From NCBI GenBank assembly GCA_003153955.1, contig PMCB01000122.1, positions 1-10,029 on the forward strand: a DNA stretch of 10,029 nucleotides, given 5' to 3'. Under the pieces are notes generated by a model. The model saw only the letters and a program-made list of their open reading frames with translations, did no database searches and was not told where the DNA came from. Both the position numbers and the translations under genes were made by a program. The DNA comes from Dehalococcoidia bacterium. Its GTDB lineage: Bacteria; Chloroflexota; Dehalococcoidia; Dehalococcoidales; Fen-1064. Shown piece after piece: positions 1-5,720 of the stretch (positions within the stretch are counted from its first letter, which is position 1; each line of letters begins with the position of its first letter).

Positions 1-56
1 CCGCCCTTTAACATCTGGGCCAGGCCTACTTTCACTCGGAATGTTGCGGTTTCCAT
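1..56 (-). CDS. pdxS: PdxS, PLP synthase synthase subunit, N-terminal fragment
   Basis: Only the first 18 complete codons lie in the window; the gene runs off the left edge. They read METATFRVKVGLAQMLKG, followed by a partial codon that begins GG. This matches the start of pyridoxal 5'-phosphate synthase subunit PdxS, whose N-terminus typically reads (V)K.G(L/M)A.M.KGGVIMDV. PdxS condenses ribose 5-phosphate, glyceraldehyde 3-phosphate and ammonia from the glutaminase PdxT to make PLP in the cytosol. The ATG is supported by a Shine-Dalgarno AGGAGAT read on the minus strand at 61-67, about 5 bases upstream, and by a good promoter at 111-140. PdxT is not visible; it would be expected further left. 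The call rests on a short stretch, but one that is characteristic of the family. Confidence 0.82.
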   Translation of the reverse strand, partial: METATFRVKVGLAQMLKG

Positions 57-110
57 TTTAATCTCCTGTTTGCGCTGAAAAAACGTTTTCCCCTTCAGAG
101 CTACAAAGCT

Positions 111-140
111 ATTTTACAACTGTTTATGTGTGATTATCAA
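111..140 (-). promoter_or_regulatory. Sigma-70-type promoter for pdxS
   Basis: Read on the minus strand, TTGATA (140-135) and TAAAAT (116-111) lie 18 bases apart, and each matches five of six consensus bases. Transcription would start near 104, giving a leader of about 48 bases that ends in the AGGAGAT ribosome binding site. The leader contains the palindrome AAAACGTTTT (80-89), for which I propose no function. Confidence 0.55.
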
Positions 141-147
141 ACGGTTC

Positions 148-193
148 GTCATTGTGAGCGAAGCGTGGCAAACCGACATCGCACTGCCGTACT
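148..193. repeat. Dispersed intergenic repeat, copy 1 (diverged)
   Basis: The segment 148-171 reads GTCATTGTGAGCGAAGCG followed by TGGCAA. It is a slightly decayed version of the repeat at 1189-1214 and 5598-5623, with C-to-T changes at two sites. It is followed at 178-193 by ATCGCACTGCCGTACT, a 16-mer that recurs at 1219-1234 and 1266-1281. All copies have the same orientation on the plus strand. This is a REP-like or miniature-element type of intergenic repeat. Confidence 0.7.
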
Positions 194-300
194 TAGCAAA
201 GCGATTGTATCAGGGAGGGGATTGAGTTATCTCGATATTCCCCGAATATGAATGCTGAAAAAATACGGTAATGAATGGGGTTATTAGTTCTACAGGAAAC

Positions 301-322
301 TCTCCCTTTCGGGAAAGGGAGA
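301..322. repeat. Perfect short hairpin, probably a dispersed palindrome
   Basis: The arms TCTCCCTTT (301-309) and AAAGGGAGA (314-322) are exact reverse complements around the loop CGGG. No T-run follows on the plus strand. On the minus strand it lies more than 120 bases past the rsmG stop, so a repeat fits better than a terminator. Palindromes of this CTCCCTTT...AAAGGGAG type are common between genes in many bacterial genomes. Confidence 0.55.
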
Positions 323-445
323 TACAGAGGGATTTATCTTGTGGGAAGTAGCCTTTTTAGCATTTTGCGAATAATAGCTAACATCCCAATTTATATGTTG
401 ATATTCGAATTTCAGATTTATTTGGAATTTGGTATTTGGAATTTT

Positions 446-1168
446 CTATTGTATAGGTCTCTTTATCGGCAGTCCTTGCCCCCGCGGGTAAATCTCCGGC
501 GTCGGCGCCACTTTTTCAATTACAACCAGCACCCTATTGTCTGGGAATTCACTTAATTCCACCGGTTTTATCTCGATTAACTTCCCTCCCATCGTGGCGA
601 TGGCGCGCTTCGCGCTGTTCATCTCTTCGGCAATATCGCCTTTTTTGTGCAATATGGCCCTTCCTGCGATTTTGCAGAATGGAATCGTCAGTTCTGCCAG
701 CGTCGCCATTGGCGCTAAACCCCGTGCCAATACAAGGTCATAACTCTCCCGGTATTGCTGACGGGCCAGTTCTTCCGCCCGCCCGCTGATGACCTCGATG
801 TCGTTCAGCCCCAGCTTCTGTTTCAGATGATTTAAAAAGGTAATTTTCTTGTTCGTCGAATCCATCAGTGTCAGCCGAATTTGAGGGAAAATGATTTTCA
901 GCGGGATTCCCGGCACCCCGGCGCCCGTGCCGATGTCAATTACCCTGGGGTGTGGTCTGCTTTCCGTTGGTCTCCACACTGCCGGCACCGTCAGGGAATC
1001 CAGAAAATGCAGGGTTTGTACTTTGTCGTATTCGGTGATGGCCGTCAAGTTCATCCGCTGGTTCCAGTCAGTCAATTCTTCGTAATAAATCTGGAAGAGG
1101 GCGAGTTCATGCTCCCCTGCATTAATCCCCAGTTTTTCCAGTCCGGCGGCCAGTTTTTCCATCACCAT
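446..1168 (-). CDS. rsmG: RsmG, 16S rRNA (guanine-527-N7)-methyltransferase
   Basis: The protein has 240 residues, close to the usual size of RsmG (GidB), which methylates N7 of G527 in 16S rRNA using S-adenosylmethionine in the cytosol. Family signatures appear in order: WNQRMNLTAI (35-44), HFLDSL (54-59), the SAM-binding loop DIGTGAGVPGIPL (78-90), DSTNKKITFL (103-112) and a C-terminal tail YPRGQGLPIKRPI (227-239). The usual TARA.AP segment appears as LARGLAP (147-153). I chose the first ATG at 1168; a second ATG two codons later is possible. No Shine-Dalgarno sequence precedes either. Instead an extended -10 element sits so close that the predicted transcript starts at the A of the first ATG. 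The gene stands alone between two repeat-rich gaps. Confidence 0.95.
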   Translation of the reverse strand: MVMEKLAAGLEKLGINAGEHELALFQIYYEELTDWNQRMNLTAITEYDKVQTLHFLDSLTVPAVWRPTESRPHPRVIDIGTGAGVPGIPLKIIFPQIRLTLMDSTNKKITFLNHLKQKLGLNDIEVISGRAEELARQQYRESYDLVLARGLAPMATLAELTIPFCKIAGRAILHKKGDIAEEMNSAKRAIATMGGKLIEIKPVELSEFPDNRVLVVIEKVAPTPEIYPRGQGLPIKRPIQ

Positions 1169-1174
1169 GAATCT

Positions 1175-1183
1175 ATTATACCA
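1175..1183 (-). promoter_or_regulatory. Extended -10 promoter at the start of rsmG
   Basis: Minus-strand TGGTATAAT (1183-1175) is a perfect -10 hexamer with the upstream TG dinucleotide of extended -10 promoters. Its last base lies 7 bases before the A of the rsmG ATG, so transcription would begin at or next to the start codon and give a leaderless mRNA. The -35 position (spacer 17) is TTCGCT, a weak match lying inside the dispersed repeat at 1189-1214. Confidence 0.5.
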
Positions 1184-1188
1184 GTACC

Positions 1189-1214
1189 GTCATTGCGAGC
1201 GAAGCGCGGCAATC
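1189..1214. repeat. Dispersed intergenic repeat, copy 2 (best preserved)
   Basis: The core reads CATTGCGAGCGAAGCG followed by CGGCAATC. A nearly identical core is at 5598-5623 and a decayed one at 148-171. The copy abuts the rsmG -10 element, so it supplies that promoter's upstream region. Confidence 0.75.
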
Positions 1215-1218
1215 TGAC

Positions 1219-1309
1219 ATCGCAATGTCATACTGAACCCCATTTTCGACGGGGTGAATGTACAAATCGCAGTGTCGTACTAAGTCCCGTTTTCAATGGG
1301 ACGAACGTA
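1219..1309. repeat. Two tandem 44-base hairpin units with compensatory changes
   Basis: Unit A (1219-1262) and unit B (1266-1309) repeat with a 47-base period. Each begins with ATCGCA-N-TG-TC-R-TACT and ends in GAAYGTA. In between each forms a five-pair hairpin with a nine-base loop: ACCCC/GGGGT (1237-1241 with 1251-1255) in A and GTCCC/GGGAC (1284-1288 with 1298-1302) in B. The two stem positions that differ have changed on both sides, keeping the pairing (A-T to G-C, C-G to T-A). The first 16 bases also recur at 178-193. Confidence 0.75.
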
Positions 1310-1350
1310 TTAGGATGGGGATATGGCTGGTCTCCGGACACTCATTCACT

Positions 1351-1387
1351 CTGTCTTTGCGAGTCCGCCTCAGGCGGACGTGGCAAT
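1351..1387. repeat. Dispersed repeat variant carrying a 17-base palindrome
   Basis: The flanks TTTGCGAG and GTGGCAATC match the ends of the dispersed repeat, but the usual CGAAGCG centre is replaced by the palindrome GTCCGCCT-C-AGGCGGAC (1363-1379), whose two eight-base arms pair exactly around one central base. It therefore seems to be a longer-stemmed member of the same family. Confidence 0.6.
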
Positions 1388-1449
1388 CTAAAATCATTTA
1401 AATTTGAAAATCAAGAGACCTCTGGCTTTTACCATATGCCGTATTCACG

Positions 1450-1480
1450 TTGACAAGTCAATGCTATTCAGCCGTATAAT
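1450..1480 (+). promoter_or_regulatory. Promoter for the DUF998 gene
   Basis: Perfect TTGACA (1450-1455) and TATAAT (1475-1480) hexamers are separated by 19 bases, slightly longer than the ideal 17. Transcription would start near 1487. That is at the edge of a possible ribosome binding site GGGAG (1488-1492), which is far (14 bases) from the ATG at 1507, so translation may begin inefficiently. Confidence 0.5.
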
Positions 1481-1506
1481 TCACATTGGGAGTTATCTCT
1501 AATTAA

Positions 1507-2181
1507 ATGTATTTCAATAAACTTATTGGCGTAAAGAAAAATCTAAGAATTCTGTCAATCTTAAGCATTATATTTCCCATTGTCTTTTTCATATTAGAGA
1601 CGATAACAAAAATATTAAGTAATCAGCAGAATATTATCAGAATCCCATTAAGCGAACTGGCGGTTGGACCATACGGTTGGCTCGGCAGTCTATCCTTTAT
1701 TGCTCTGGCTATCACTTTATTTGTGTTTACTATAGCTATATCCACTAGTCTGCCGGAAGGAAGATTTTATAAAACTATCCTGGTCATATTTTTCATTATT
1801 AGTGTCTGTTTTTTTATGGCGGCTTTCATCAAGACCGAACCAAACCATGCCACGTGGTCGGTTCATCGTGTCTTTCATGTGATCATTGTTTCCGTGGGTG
1901 CGGGATTATTCCCCATTGGCTGCTTTCTTGTTGCCCAAAATATAAAACGGGATAAACAATGGGGCAGTTTATTCGGTTTTACATTAATTACAGGTTACAT
2001 CGCTTTATTTGTCGTCGGTAGCAGGTTGTTTGTGCTTACTTATTGGCCTTTGCTTGGTCTTCAGGAATTGCTTTTACTATCCGGTGGATTAATTTGGATT
2101 GAAGTAATATCCTTTAGAAATTTGAAAATATCCGGATCAGACATCCCCCCATCGCTTACAGGGCATCCCACTGACGGGTGA
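1507..2181 (+). CDS. DUF998 family integral membrane protein
   Basis: The 224-residue protein is almost wholly hydrophobic, with about six membrane helices (roughly 13-33, 57-79, 88-107, 120-144, 153-171 and 183-203). It carries features I associate with DUF998 (Pfam PF06197): LSELAVGPYGWLGSLSF (48-64) before helix 2, and an AAFIKTEP...HRVFH segment (105-124) joining helices 3 and 4, where family members usually have an acidic/proline turn and a conserved histidine. The function of DUF998 proteins is not established. The final 15 residues are polar and may be a disordered tail. The gene is visibly AT-rich: the line at 1561-1620 has 14 G/C of 60. It has its own promoter and converges on the minus-strand gene at 2291, with no clear terminator between them. 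Confidence 0.75.
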   Translation: MYFNKLIGVKKNLRILSILSIIFPIVFFILETITKILSNQQNIIRIPLSELAVGPYGWLGSLSFIALAITLFVFTIAISTSLPEGRFYKTILVIFFIISVCFFMAAFIKTEPNHATWSVHRVFHVIIVSVGAGLFPIGCFLVAQNIKRDKQWGSLFGFTLITGYIALFVVGSRLFVLTYWPLLGLQELLLLSGGLIWIEVISFRNLKISGSDIPPSLTGHPTDG

Positions 2182-2290
2182 TTCCAAATCTAACCGCCTG
2201 CGAGCAGCGTTGCGTTATACTGTCTTATTCATTCAAATTAGATAATTCCAGCTGATCACTAAAATCTTCCCCCCGGGATTAGGCTTGCCT

Positions 2291-2977
2291 TCAGAAAGTT
2301 ATTCTCCAGTAATGTAAACCGAAATAACCCATGTAAGCCAGAAACACATATAGTATCGTTCTGCCCACCCAGCAGGCAGCAAACACTTTCCAGAATGAGG
2401 CTCGCTTGGCCCCTAAAATAAGTAAAGACGGTAATTGAAAAGGATTGGGGATAACCGACATCAAGAACATTGAAAAAATAGCGTGCCGGTTCACAAAGTT
2501 AAGGAATTTCTCTGTTTTTGGCTTTTTAATAAATTTGTTTTTAGTTTTTGAGTATTGTCTGTTGACCCAATCGGGAACGTTAAGGATTGTCAATAATTGG
2601 TAGCCCCCAAAGCCGGACCAATATACCATCATATGCCCAATCGCAACGCCCAGGCCTGCTGTAAGTCCGACCAGTATGGGATTATAAACGCTTCCCATTG
2701 TGAATACCAGCAACACGCAAAAAGTAGGTATAGGTAACGGCGATCCTGTGATTAATGCTATGACAAATAGACCCAGGTAACTATACGCCTTAAGGTGGTT
2801 GATATAATCTCCACGGGTCAACATCAAGACTGACGCAACCATGGTTCCAATAAATGTGATTGAAGAGATAACAACTAAAAGGTATTTATTAATTGGATAT
2901 TTATTTTGAAATTCGACCATATCCTGTTCCGATAATAGTATCGCTCGCCGGGAATTATCAAAGTCCGATTTACTCAC
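2291..2977 (-). CDS. VTT/DedA-like (SNARE-associated) membrane protein
   Basis: The 228-residue protein begins with about 30 polar residues. It then has a first helix (31-53), a second hydrophobic stretch broken by prolines (ITGSPLPIPTF, 76-86, the likely re-entrant loop), a helix at 99-120 ending in a VYWSGFGG turn, and a C-terminal half with MSVIPNPFQLPSLLILGAK (173-191) and a last helix (196-218). This order, with the IPNP signature and the G...F....W.G pattern, fits the VTT domain of DedA/TMEM41-type proteins, several of which are lipid scramblases or transporters; the substrate here is unknown. The start is GTG at 2977, inside the end of the preceding nucleotidyltransferase frame (8-base overlap) and without its own ribosome binding site, so translation is probably coupled. 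It likely shares one transcript with the two frames upstream. Confidence 0.75.
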   Translation of the reverse strand: MSKSDFDNSRRAILLSEQDMVEFQNKYPINKYLLVVISSITFIGTMVASVLMLTRGDYINHLKAYSYLGLFVIALITGSPLPIPTFCVLLVFTMGSVYNPILVGLTAGLGVAIGHMMVYWSGFGGYQLLTILNVPDWVNRQYSKTKNKFIKKPKTEKFLNFVNRHAIFSMFLMSVIPNPFQLPSLLILGAKRASFWKVFAACWVGRTILYVFLAYMGYFGLHYWRITF

Positions 2978-3563
2978 CGGAACTATTCTGCGGTTGAAGC
3001 CCGGTTAACCGTGACACGTAATTAAGATCATCGGGTGTATCAATATCCAAAGAAAAAGTCGCGGACTGTGATTCTATGACCGACACCTTCACATTTAAAG
3101 TAAGATATACTGCTCGCCCGAATTTTGATTCTGTTATCCTGTTTCTTAACAGATCGGACAATAATTGAAAGGACAAAATCACACCGCCCTTCCCTGCAAT
3201 TCGGTACGCAAATCGCACCCATCCGATGACGCTATGTCTGTTTTTACGTACATCATCAATTATTTTCAGGAGGTTATCTAAAAAACTACCGGGGCTGTCG
3301 TCTATCGATGTTCTATCTGAACCACCGTCCGCCTTTGGCTTTTGAAAAAGTCTGCTGCGAATGAAGTTTATCGGCTGAACCGAGTAATCGTCACCCAGTT
3401 CGTTGAGGTGTATTTTACGGAAACGACGCCCCGCATCGTCTTCCTTAAGCAGGATGTTTCTGATGACTGCGGGGAAATAATCAGCATCATTATTGAGTGT
3501 CTGGCCGATTAAGGCATTAAAATCCTGAGCTTTTACCAGGGGGATATCGCAGGGAACAAACAT
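2970..3563 (-). CDS. MobA-like nucleotidyltransferase, C-terminal part of a split gene
   Basis: This 197-codon frame continues the nucleotidyltransferase that begins at 3934. Its first residues MFVPCDIPLV (1-10) form the hydrophobic strand and metal-binding aspartate motif (usually GDxPL) of MobA/NTP_transf_3 proteins, which lies mid-protein in intact enzymes. Near the end, DIDTPDDLNYV (173-183) is the typical C-terminal motif of these enzymes. There is no ribosome binding site before the ATG at 3563, and the frame lacks the nucleotide-binding loop. I read it as the downstream half of a frameshifted gene and not as a protein that starts here. Enzymes of this fold transfer a nucleotide to a phosphorylated substrate; the substrate cannot be told from the sequence. 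Confidence 0.65.
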   Translation of the reverse strand: MFVPCDIPLVKAQDFNALIGQTLNNDADYFPAVIRNILLKEDDAGRRFRKIHLNELGDDYSVQPINFIRSRLFQKPKADGGSDRTSIDDSPGSFLDNLLKIIDDVRKNRHSVIGWVRFAYRIAGKGGVILSFQLLSDLLRNRITESKFGRAVYLTLNVKVSVIESQSATFSLDIDTPDDLNYVSRLTGLQPQNSSGE

Positions 3564-3565
3564 GA

Positions 3566-3934
3566 TTAATTTTTCGCTAGTTTATTCTCTCCATAATATT
3601 CGAATAGTTTCTCAAGGGCGCACATCCCGCTGTCTGTCAAGGTTGGAGTAGGTCGGCTGCATTCGGCAAAAACGATTTTTTCATTACTGGTAAGTGTTTT
3701 TTTAATGTCTTCATCCGGTGCATGCACCACAAAGACTTTTTCTACCTGTGAGATACATAATGCTGTCGATACGAAATCAACAATAGGGCGGCCTTTAAGC
3801 AGTAACAGTGCTTTATATTTTATATTCCCGAATTCCGGAAAACGGGAGGCGAGGCCGCAGGTAAGCAATACAGCAACAACCGGTTTCTCATTTATCGTGT
3901 GCTCATCGAATGGGAATTGTTCCCTGAGCTTCAT
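3566..3934 (-). CDS. MobA-like nucleotidyltransferase, N-terminal part of a split gene
   Basis: These 122 codons carry the N-terminal nucleotide-binding region: a strand and loop AVLLTCGLASRFPEFG (21-36), then KYKALLLLKGRPIVDF (39-54). They correspond to the LAAGxGxR...K.L..l.G.PL signature of NTP transferases; the usual Ala-Gly is Thr-Cys here, while the arginine and the lysine remain. The frame stops at TAA (3568-3566), five bases before the start of the second half. Adding one T (AAAAATTAATC to AAAAATTTAATC) joins both frames into a protein of about 320 residues reading AKNLIMFVPCDIPLV, a sensible core strand. The ATG at 3934 has a ribosome binding site, AGGGGC, at 3945-3940. Either the gene is a recent pseudogene or the base was lost in sequencing. 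Confidence 0.65.
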   Translation of the reverse strand: MKLREQFPFDEHTINEKPVVAVLLTCGLASRFPEFGNIKYKALLLLKGRPIVDFVSTALCISQVEKVFVVHAPDEDIKKTLTSNEKIVFAECSRPTPTLTDSGMCALEKLFEYYGENKLAKN

Positions 3935-3997
3935 TTCATGCCCCTAACCCTCTACCGTTGATAATATCACCCGTTATTAAAATTTTATCGTTGTATT

Positions 3998-4027
3998 AGC
4001 ATACCCTATCGAAGTCTCATTTTGCAA
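3998..4027 (-). promoter_or_regulatory. Possible promoter for the nucleotidyltransferase-VTT operon
   Basis: Read on the minus strand, TTGCAA (4027-4022) and TATGCT (4003-3998) are 18 bases apart, each matching four of six consensus bases. The predicted start near 3991 gives a leader of about 57 bases ending in AGGGGC. It is back-to-back with the thiC promoter. Confidence 0.3.
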
Positions 4028-4072
4028 TAATTCGGATTTATTTGTTATTCTGTCCCATTTCGTGCCTGCAAT

Positions 4073-4101
4073 TTGATTTTCGGCTCTGAATCTGCTAAAA
4101 T
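4073..4101 (+). promoter_or_regulatory. Promoter for the TPP riboswitch-thiC transcript
   Basis: TTGATT (4073-4078) and TAAAAT (4096-4101) have the ideal 17-base spacing, and TGC directly before the -10 makes it an extended -10 site. Transcription would begin near 4108, about 30 bases upstream of the riboswitch aptamer. Confidence 0.5.
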
Positions 4102-4138
4102 TCTAAATTACAAGCTTGAAAAAAGAATAGTGAATTAT

Positions 4139-4225
4139 CCGCTAGGGGTGCTGAATGCTGAGAGTCCTTCCGCTGAAGGACGACCCTTAGAACCTGACCT
4201 CGGTAATACGAGCGTAGGGATGCGG
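4139..4225 (+). promoter_or_regulatory. TPP riboswitch (THI element)
   Basis: The conserved blocks of the thiamine pyrophosphate aptamer are all present in order: GGGGTGC (4145-4151), GCTGAGAG (4157-4164), a variable hairpin GTCCTTC...GAAGGAC (4164-4182), ACCCTTAGAACCTGA (4183-4197), the CGGTAATACGAGCG region (4201-4214) and TAGGGA (4215-4220). P1 can close through CCGC (4139-4142) with GCGG (4222-4225). It lies directly upstream of thiC and is followed by a terminator, so TPP binding most likely stops transcription early. Confidence 0.93.
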
Positions 4226-4232
4226 TTGAAAC

Positions 4233-4270
4233 AAACCAGGGAAAATCGCAACCCTGGTTTTATTGTTTTA
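4233..4270 (+). terminator. Intrinsic terminator of the TPP riboswitch expression platform
   Basis: AAACCAGGG (4233-4241) and CCCTGGTTT (4252-4260) form a perfect nine-pair stem with a ten-base loop, followed by TATTGTTTTA. The thiC ribosome binding site (GGGGGT, 4272-4277) lies just outside the stem, so control is probably by termination and not by hiding the start site. A short competing pairing, GGTT (4224-4227, overlapping the 3' strand of P1) with AACC (4234-4237, in the terminator arm), could serve as the antiterminator when TPP is absent. Confidence 0.75.
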
Positions 4271-4283
4271 TGGGGGTATTCAT

Positions 4284-5585
4284 ATGACACAACTCGAAAT
4301 GGCCCGCAAAGGTATTATTTCTCCTGAGATGAAAATTGTTGCCGCACAGGAAAAACTGGATGTGGAATTCATCCGCGCCGGGATTGCGGACGGCAATATT
4401 GTTATTCCCGCCAATATCAGGCACAAAAATTTTACTCCCTTCGGCATCGGCAAAGGTTTGCGCACCAAGGTTAATGCCAACCTCGGCACTTCGTCCGATT
4501 TCGGCACGATTCAGACTGAGCTGGCGAAGTTGCAGGCCGCGATTGATGTGGGCGCGGATACCGTGATGGATTTGTCCACCGGTAAAGATATTCCCGCCAT
4601 GCGGCGCGCCGTAATGAAAGCCAGTACGATTCCGGTGGGGACAGTGCCGTTGTATCAGTCCGCCATCAAAGCTATTAGTGAATCCGGCGCCATCGTGAAG
4701 ATGAGCGCTGACGATATTTTTTCCGCGATTGAAGACCACTGTAAAGACGGCGTCGATTTTATCACCGTTCACTGCGGTGTTACCCGTTCCGCCATTGCCC
4801 GATTGAAAGAACAGGGGCGCATCACCGATGTCGTTTCCCGCGGCGGCGCTTTTACCGTCGGCTGGATTCTGCATAATGAACAGGAAAATCCGCTTTACGA
4901 ATACTATGACCGTCTGTTGGAGTTGGCGCATCAATATGATGTTACTCTGAGCCTCGGCGACGGTATGCGTCCCGGCTGTCTGGCGGATGCCACCGATCAT
5001 GCCCAGGTTGAAGAATTATTGATTCTCGGCGAATTGGTGCAGCGCGCCTGGAAAGCCGGCGTGCAGGTCATGGTTGAGGGTCCCGGTCATGTCCCGCTTA
5101 ATCAGATTGAAACCAACGTCAAACTCCAGAAATCTATCTGCAAAGGTGCGCCTTTTTACGTTCTCGGCCCGCTGGTGACTGATATCGGCGCCGGTTACGA
5201 CCATATCACCGGCGCTATTGGCGGCGCTATTGCTGCCATGCATGGGGCTGATTTTCTGTGCTATGTTACACCTTCCGAACACCTCTCCCTGCCCGATGTC
5301 GAAGATGTTCGCCAGGGTGTCATCGCTTCCCGTATTGCCGGACATGTTGCTGATATTGCCAAAGGTGTCAAAGGCGCGATGGATTGGGATATTAAAATGG
5401 CCAAAGCCCGCAAAGCGTTGGATTGGGAAGCACAGGCAAAACTGACCTTAACGCCGGATTATTCCCGCAAAGTCCATGCTAAACATACCTCCGGCGGCGA
5501 GGCCTGCAGCATGTGCGGCGACTATTGCGCCATGAAAGTCGTCGGCGAATACCTCAATATCCCCGCCCCCGCCTGCCAGGACTAA
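4284..5585 (+). CDS. thiC: ThiC, phosphomethylpyrimidine (HMP-P) synthase
   Basis: ThiC is a radical-SAM enzyme that rearranges aminoimidazole ribotide into HMP-phosphate, the pyrimidine half of thiamine, in the cytosol. The 433-residue protein matches the short form found in many anaerobes and archaea, without the long N-terminal domain of proteobacterial enzymes. Typical segments include [92 protein letters not shown], and the C-terminal iron-sulfur cluster cysteines C408, C411 and C415 (CSMCGDYC). I chose ATG 4284, seven bases after GGGGGT; an in-frame TTG at 4263 lies in the terminator and is not a credible start. Regulation by the upstream TPP riboswitch is clear. No other thiamine genes are present, so the gene seems to stand alone. 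Confidence 0.97.
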   Translation: MTQLEMARKGIISPEMKIVAAQEKLDVEFIRAGIADGNIVIPANIRHKNFTPFGIGKGLRTKVNANLGTSSDFGTIQTELAKLQAAIDVGADTVMDLSTGKDIPAMRRAVMKASTIPVGTVPLYQSAIKAISESGAIVKMSADDIFSAIEDHCKDGVDFITVHCGVTRSAIARLKEQGRITDVVSRGGAFTVGWILHNEQENPLYEYYDRLLELAHQYDVTLSLGDGMRPGCLADATDHAQVEELLILGELVQRAWKAGVQVMVEGPGHVPLNQIETNVKLQKSICKGAPFYVLGPLVTDIGAGYDHITGAIGGAIAAMHGADFLCYVTPSEHLSLPDVEDVRQGVIASRIAGHVADIAKGVKGAMDWDIKMAKARKALDWEAQAKLTLTPDYSRKVHAKHTSGGEACSMCGDYCAMKVVGEYLNIPAPACQD

Positions 5586-5597
5586 CTTTGGTTCGTC

Positions 5598-5623
5598 TTC
5601 ATTGCGAGCGAAGCACGGCAATC
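5598..5623. repeat. Dispersed intergenic repeat, copy 3
   Basis: TTCATTGCGAGCGAAGCA followed by CGGCAATC differs from the copy at 1189-1214 at only two positions in 26. It starts 13 bases after the thiC stop codon, in the same orientation as the other copies. Confidence 0.75.
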
Positions 5624-5657
5624 CCAGCGTGGGGTGGCCGGTTCCTCTTTGTGTATT

Positions 5658-5686
5658 GGAGGGTTGAGTCGCAGACTCAACCCTCC
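5658..5686. repeat. Perfect 13-pair hairpin downstream of thiC
   Basis: GGAGGGTTGAGTC (5658-5670) and GACTCAACCCTCC (5674-5686) pair exactly around the loop GCA. A TTTT run follows about seven bases later, so it might end the thiC transcript. The near-perfect symmetry and three-base loop look equally like a dispersed palindromic element. Confidence 0.6.
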
Positions 5687-5720
5687 CGCCCCGTTTTCCG
5701 TATCATCCTATCCCCCCAAT

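Larger units (their letters stand above)
57..445. other. Gene-free, repeat-rich gap between pdxS and rsmG
   Basis: This 389-base stretch holds the pdxS leader and promoter at its left end. To the right is a diverged dispersed repeat (148-193), then an imperfect hairpin at 217-243 (GGGGA-TTGAG, loop TTAT, CTCGA-TAT-TCCCC), and a perfect hairpin at 301-322. An AT-rich stretch (about 398-447) contains several near-repeats of the form TTGGAATTT. I see no convincing gene and no clear terminator for rsmG, which ends at its right edge. Confidence 0.7.
1169..1506. other. Gene-free gap between divergent rsmG and DUF998 gene
   Basis: This 338-base stretch holds the rsmG promoter, a dispersed repeat (1189-1214), two tandem hairpin units (1219-1309), a repeat variant with an inserted palindrome (about 1351-1387) and the promoter of the rightward membrane-protein gene (1450-1480). 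An open plus-strand frame crosses most of it, but it is made of rsmG antisense plus repeats and is not a credible gene. Confidence 0.7.

Noticed and set aside
275..556. Plus-strand 93-codon open frame
   Set aside because: It starts in repeat sequence and ends antisense to the rsmG 3' end. It has no ribosome binding site and no recognisable protein features.
1189..1387. Possible CRISPR-like array from regularly placed repeats
   Set aside because: The units are only two or three, diverged, and the 'spacers' are part of the same repeat; there are no cas genes.
881..1453. Plus-strand 190-codon open frame
   Set aside because: Its first half is antisense to rsmG and its second half is translated dispersed repeats (for example RAKRGNLT-type words), a common artefact.
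4073..4327. Plus-strand 84-codon open frame
   Set aside because: It spans the thiC promoter, the riboswitch and the terminator, and overlaps the thiC start in another frame.
4260..5000. Minus-strand 246-codon open frame
   Set aside because: It is antisense to thiC, which is unmistakable. The His/Gly/Asn-rich product is typical of shadow frames opposite GC-rich codons.
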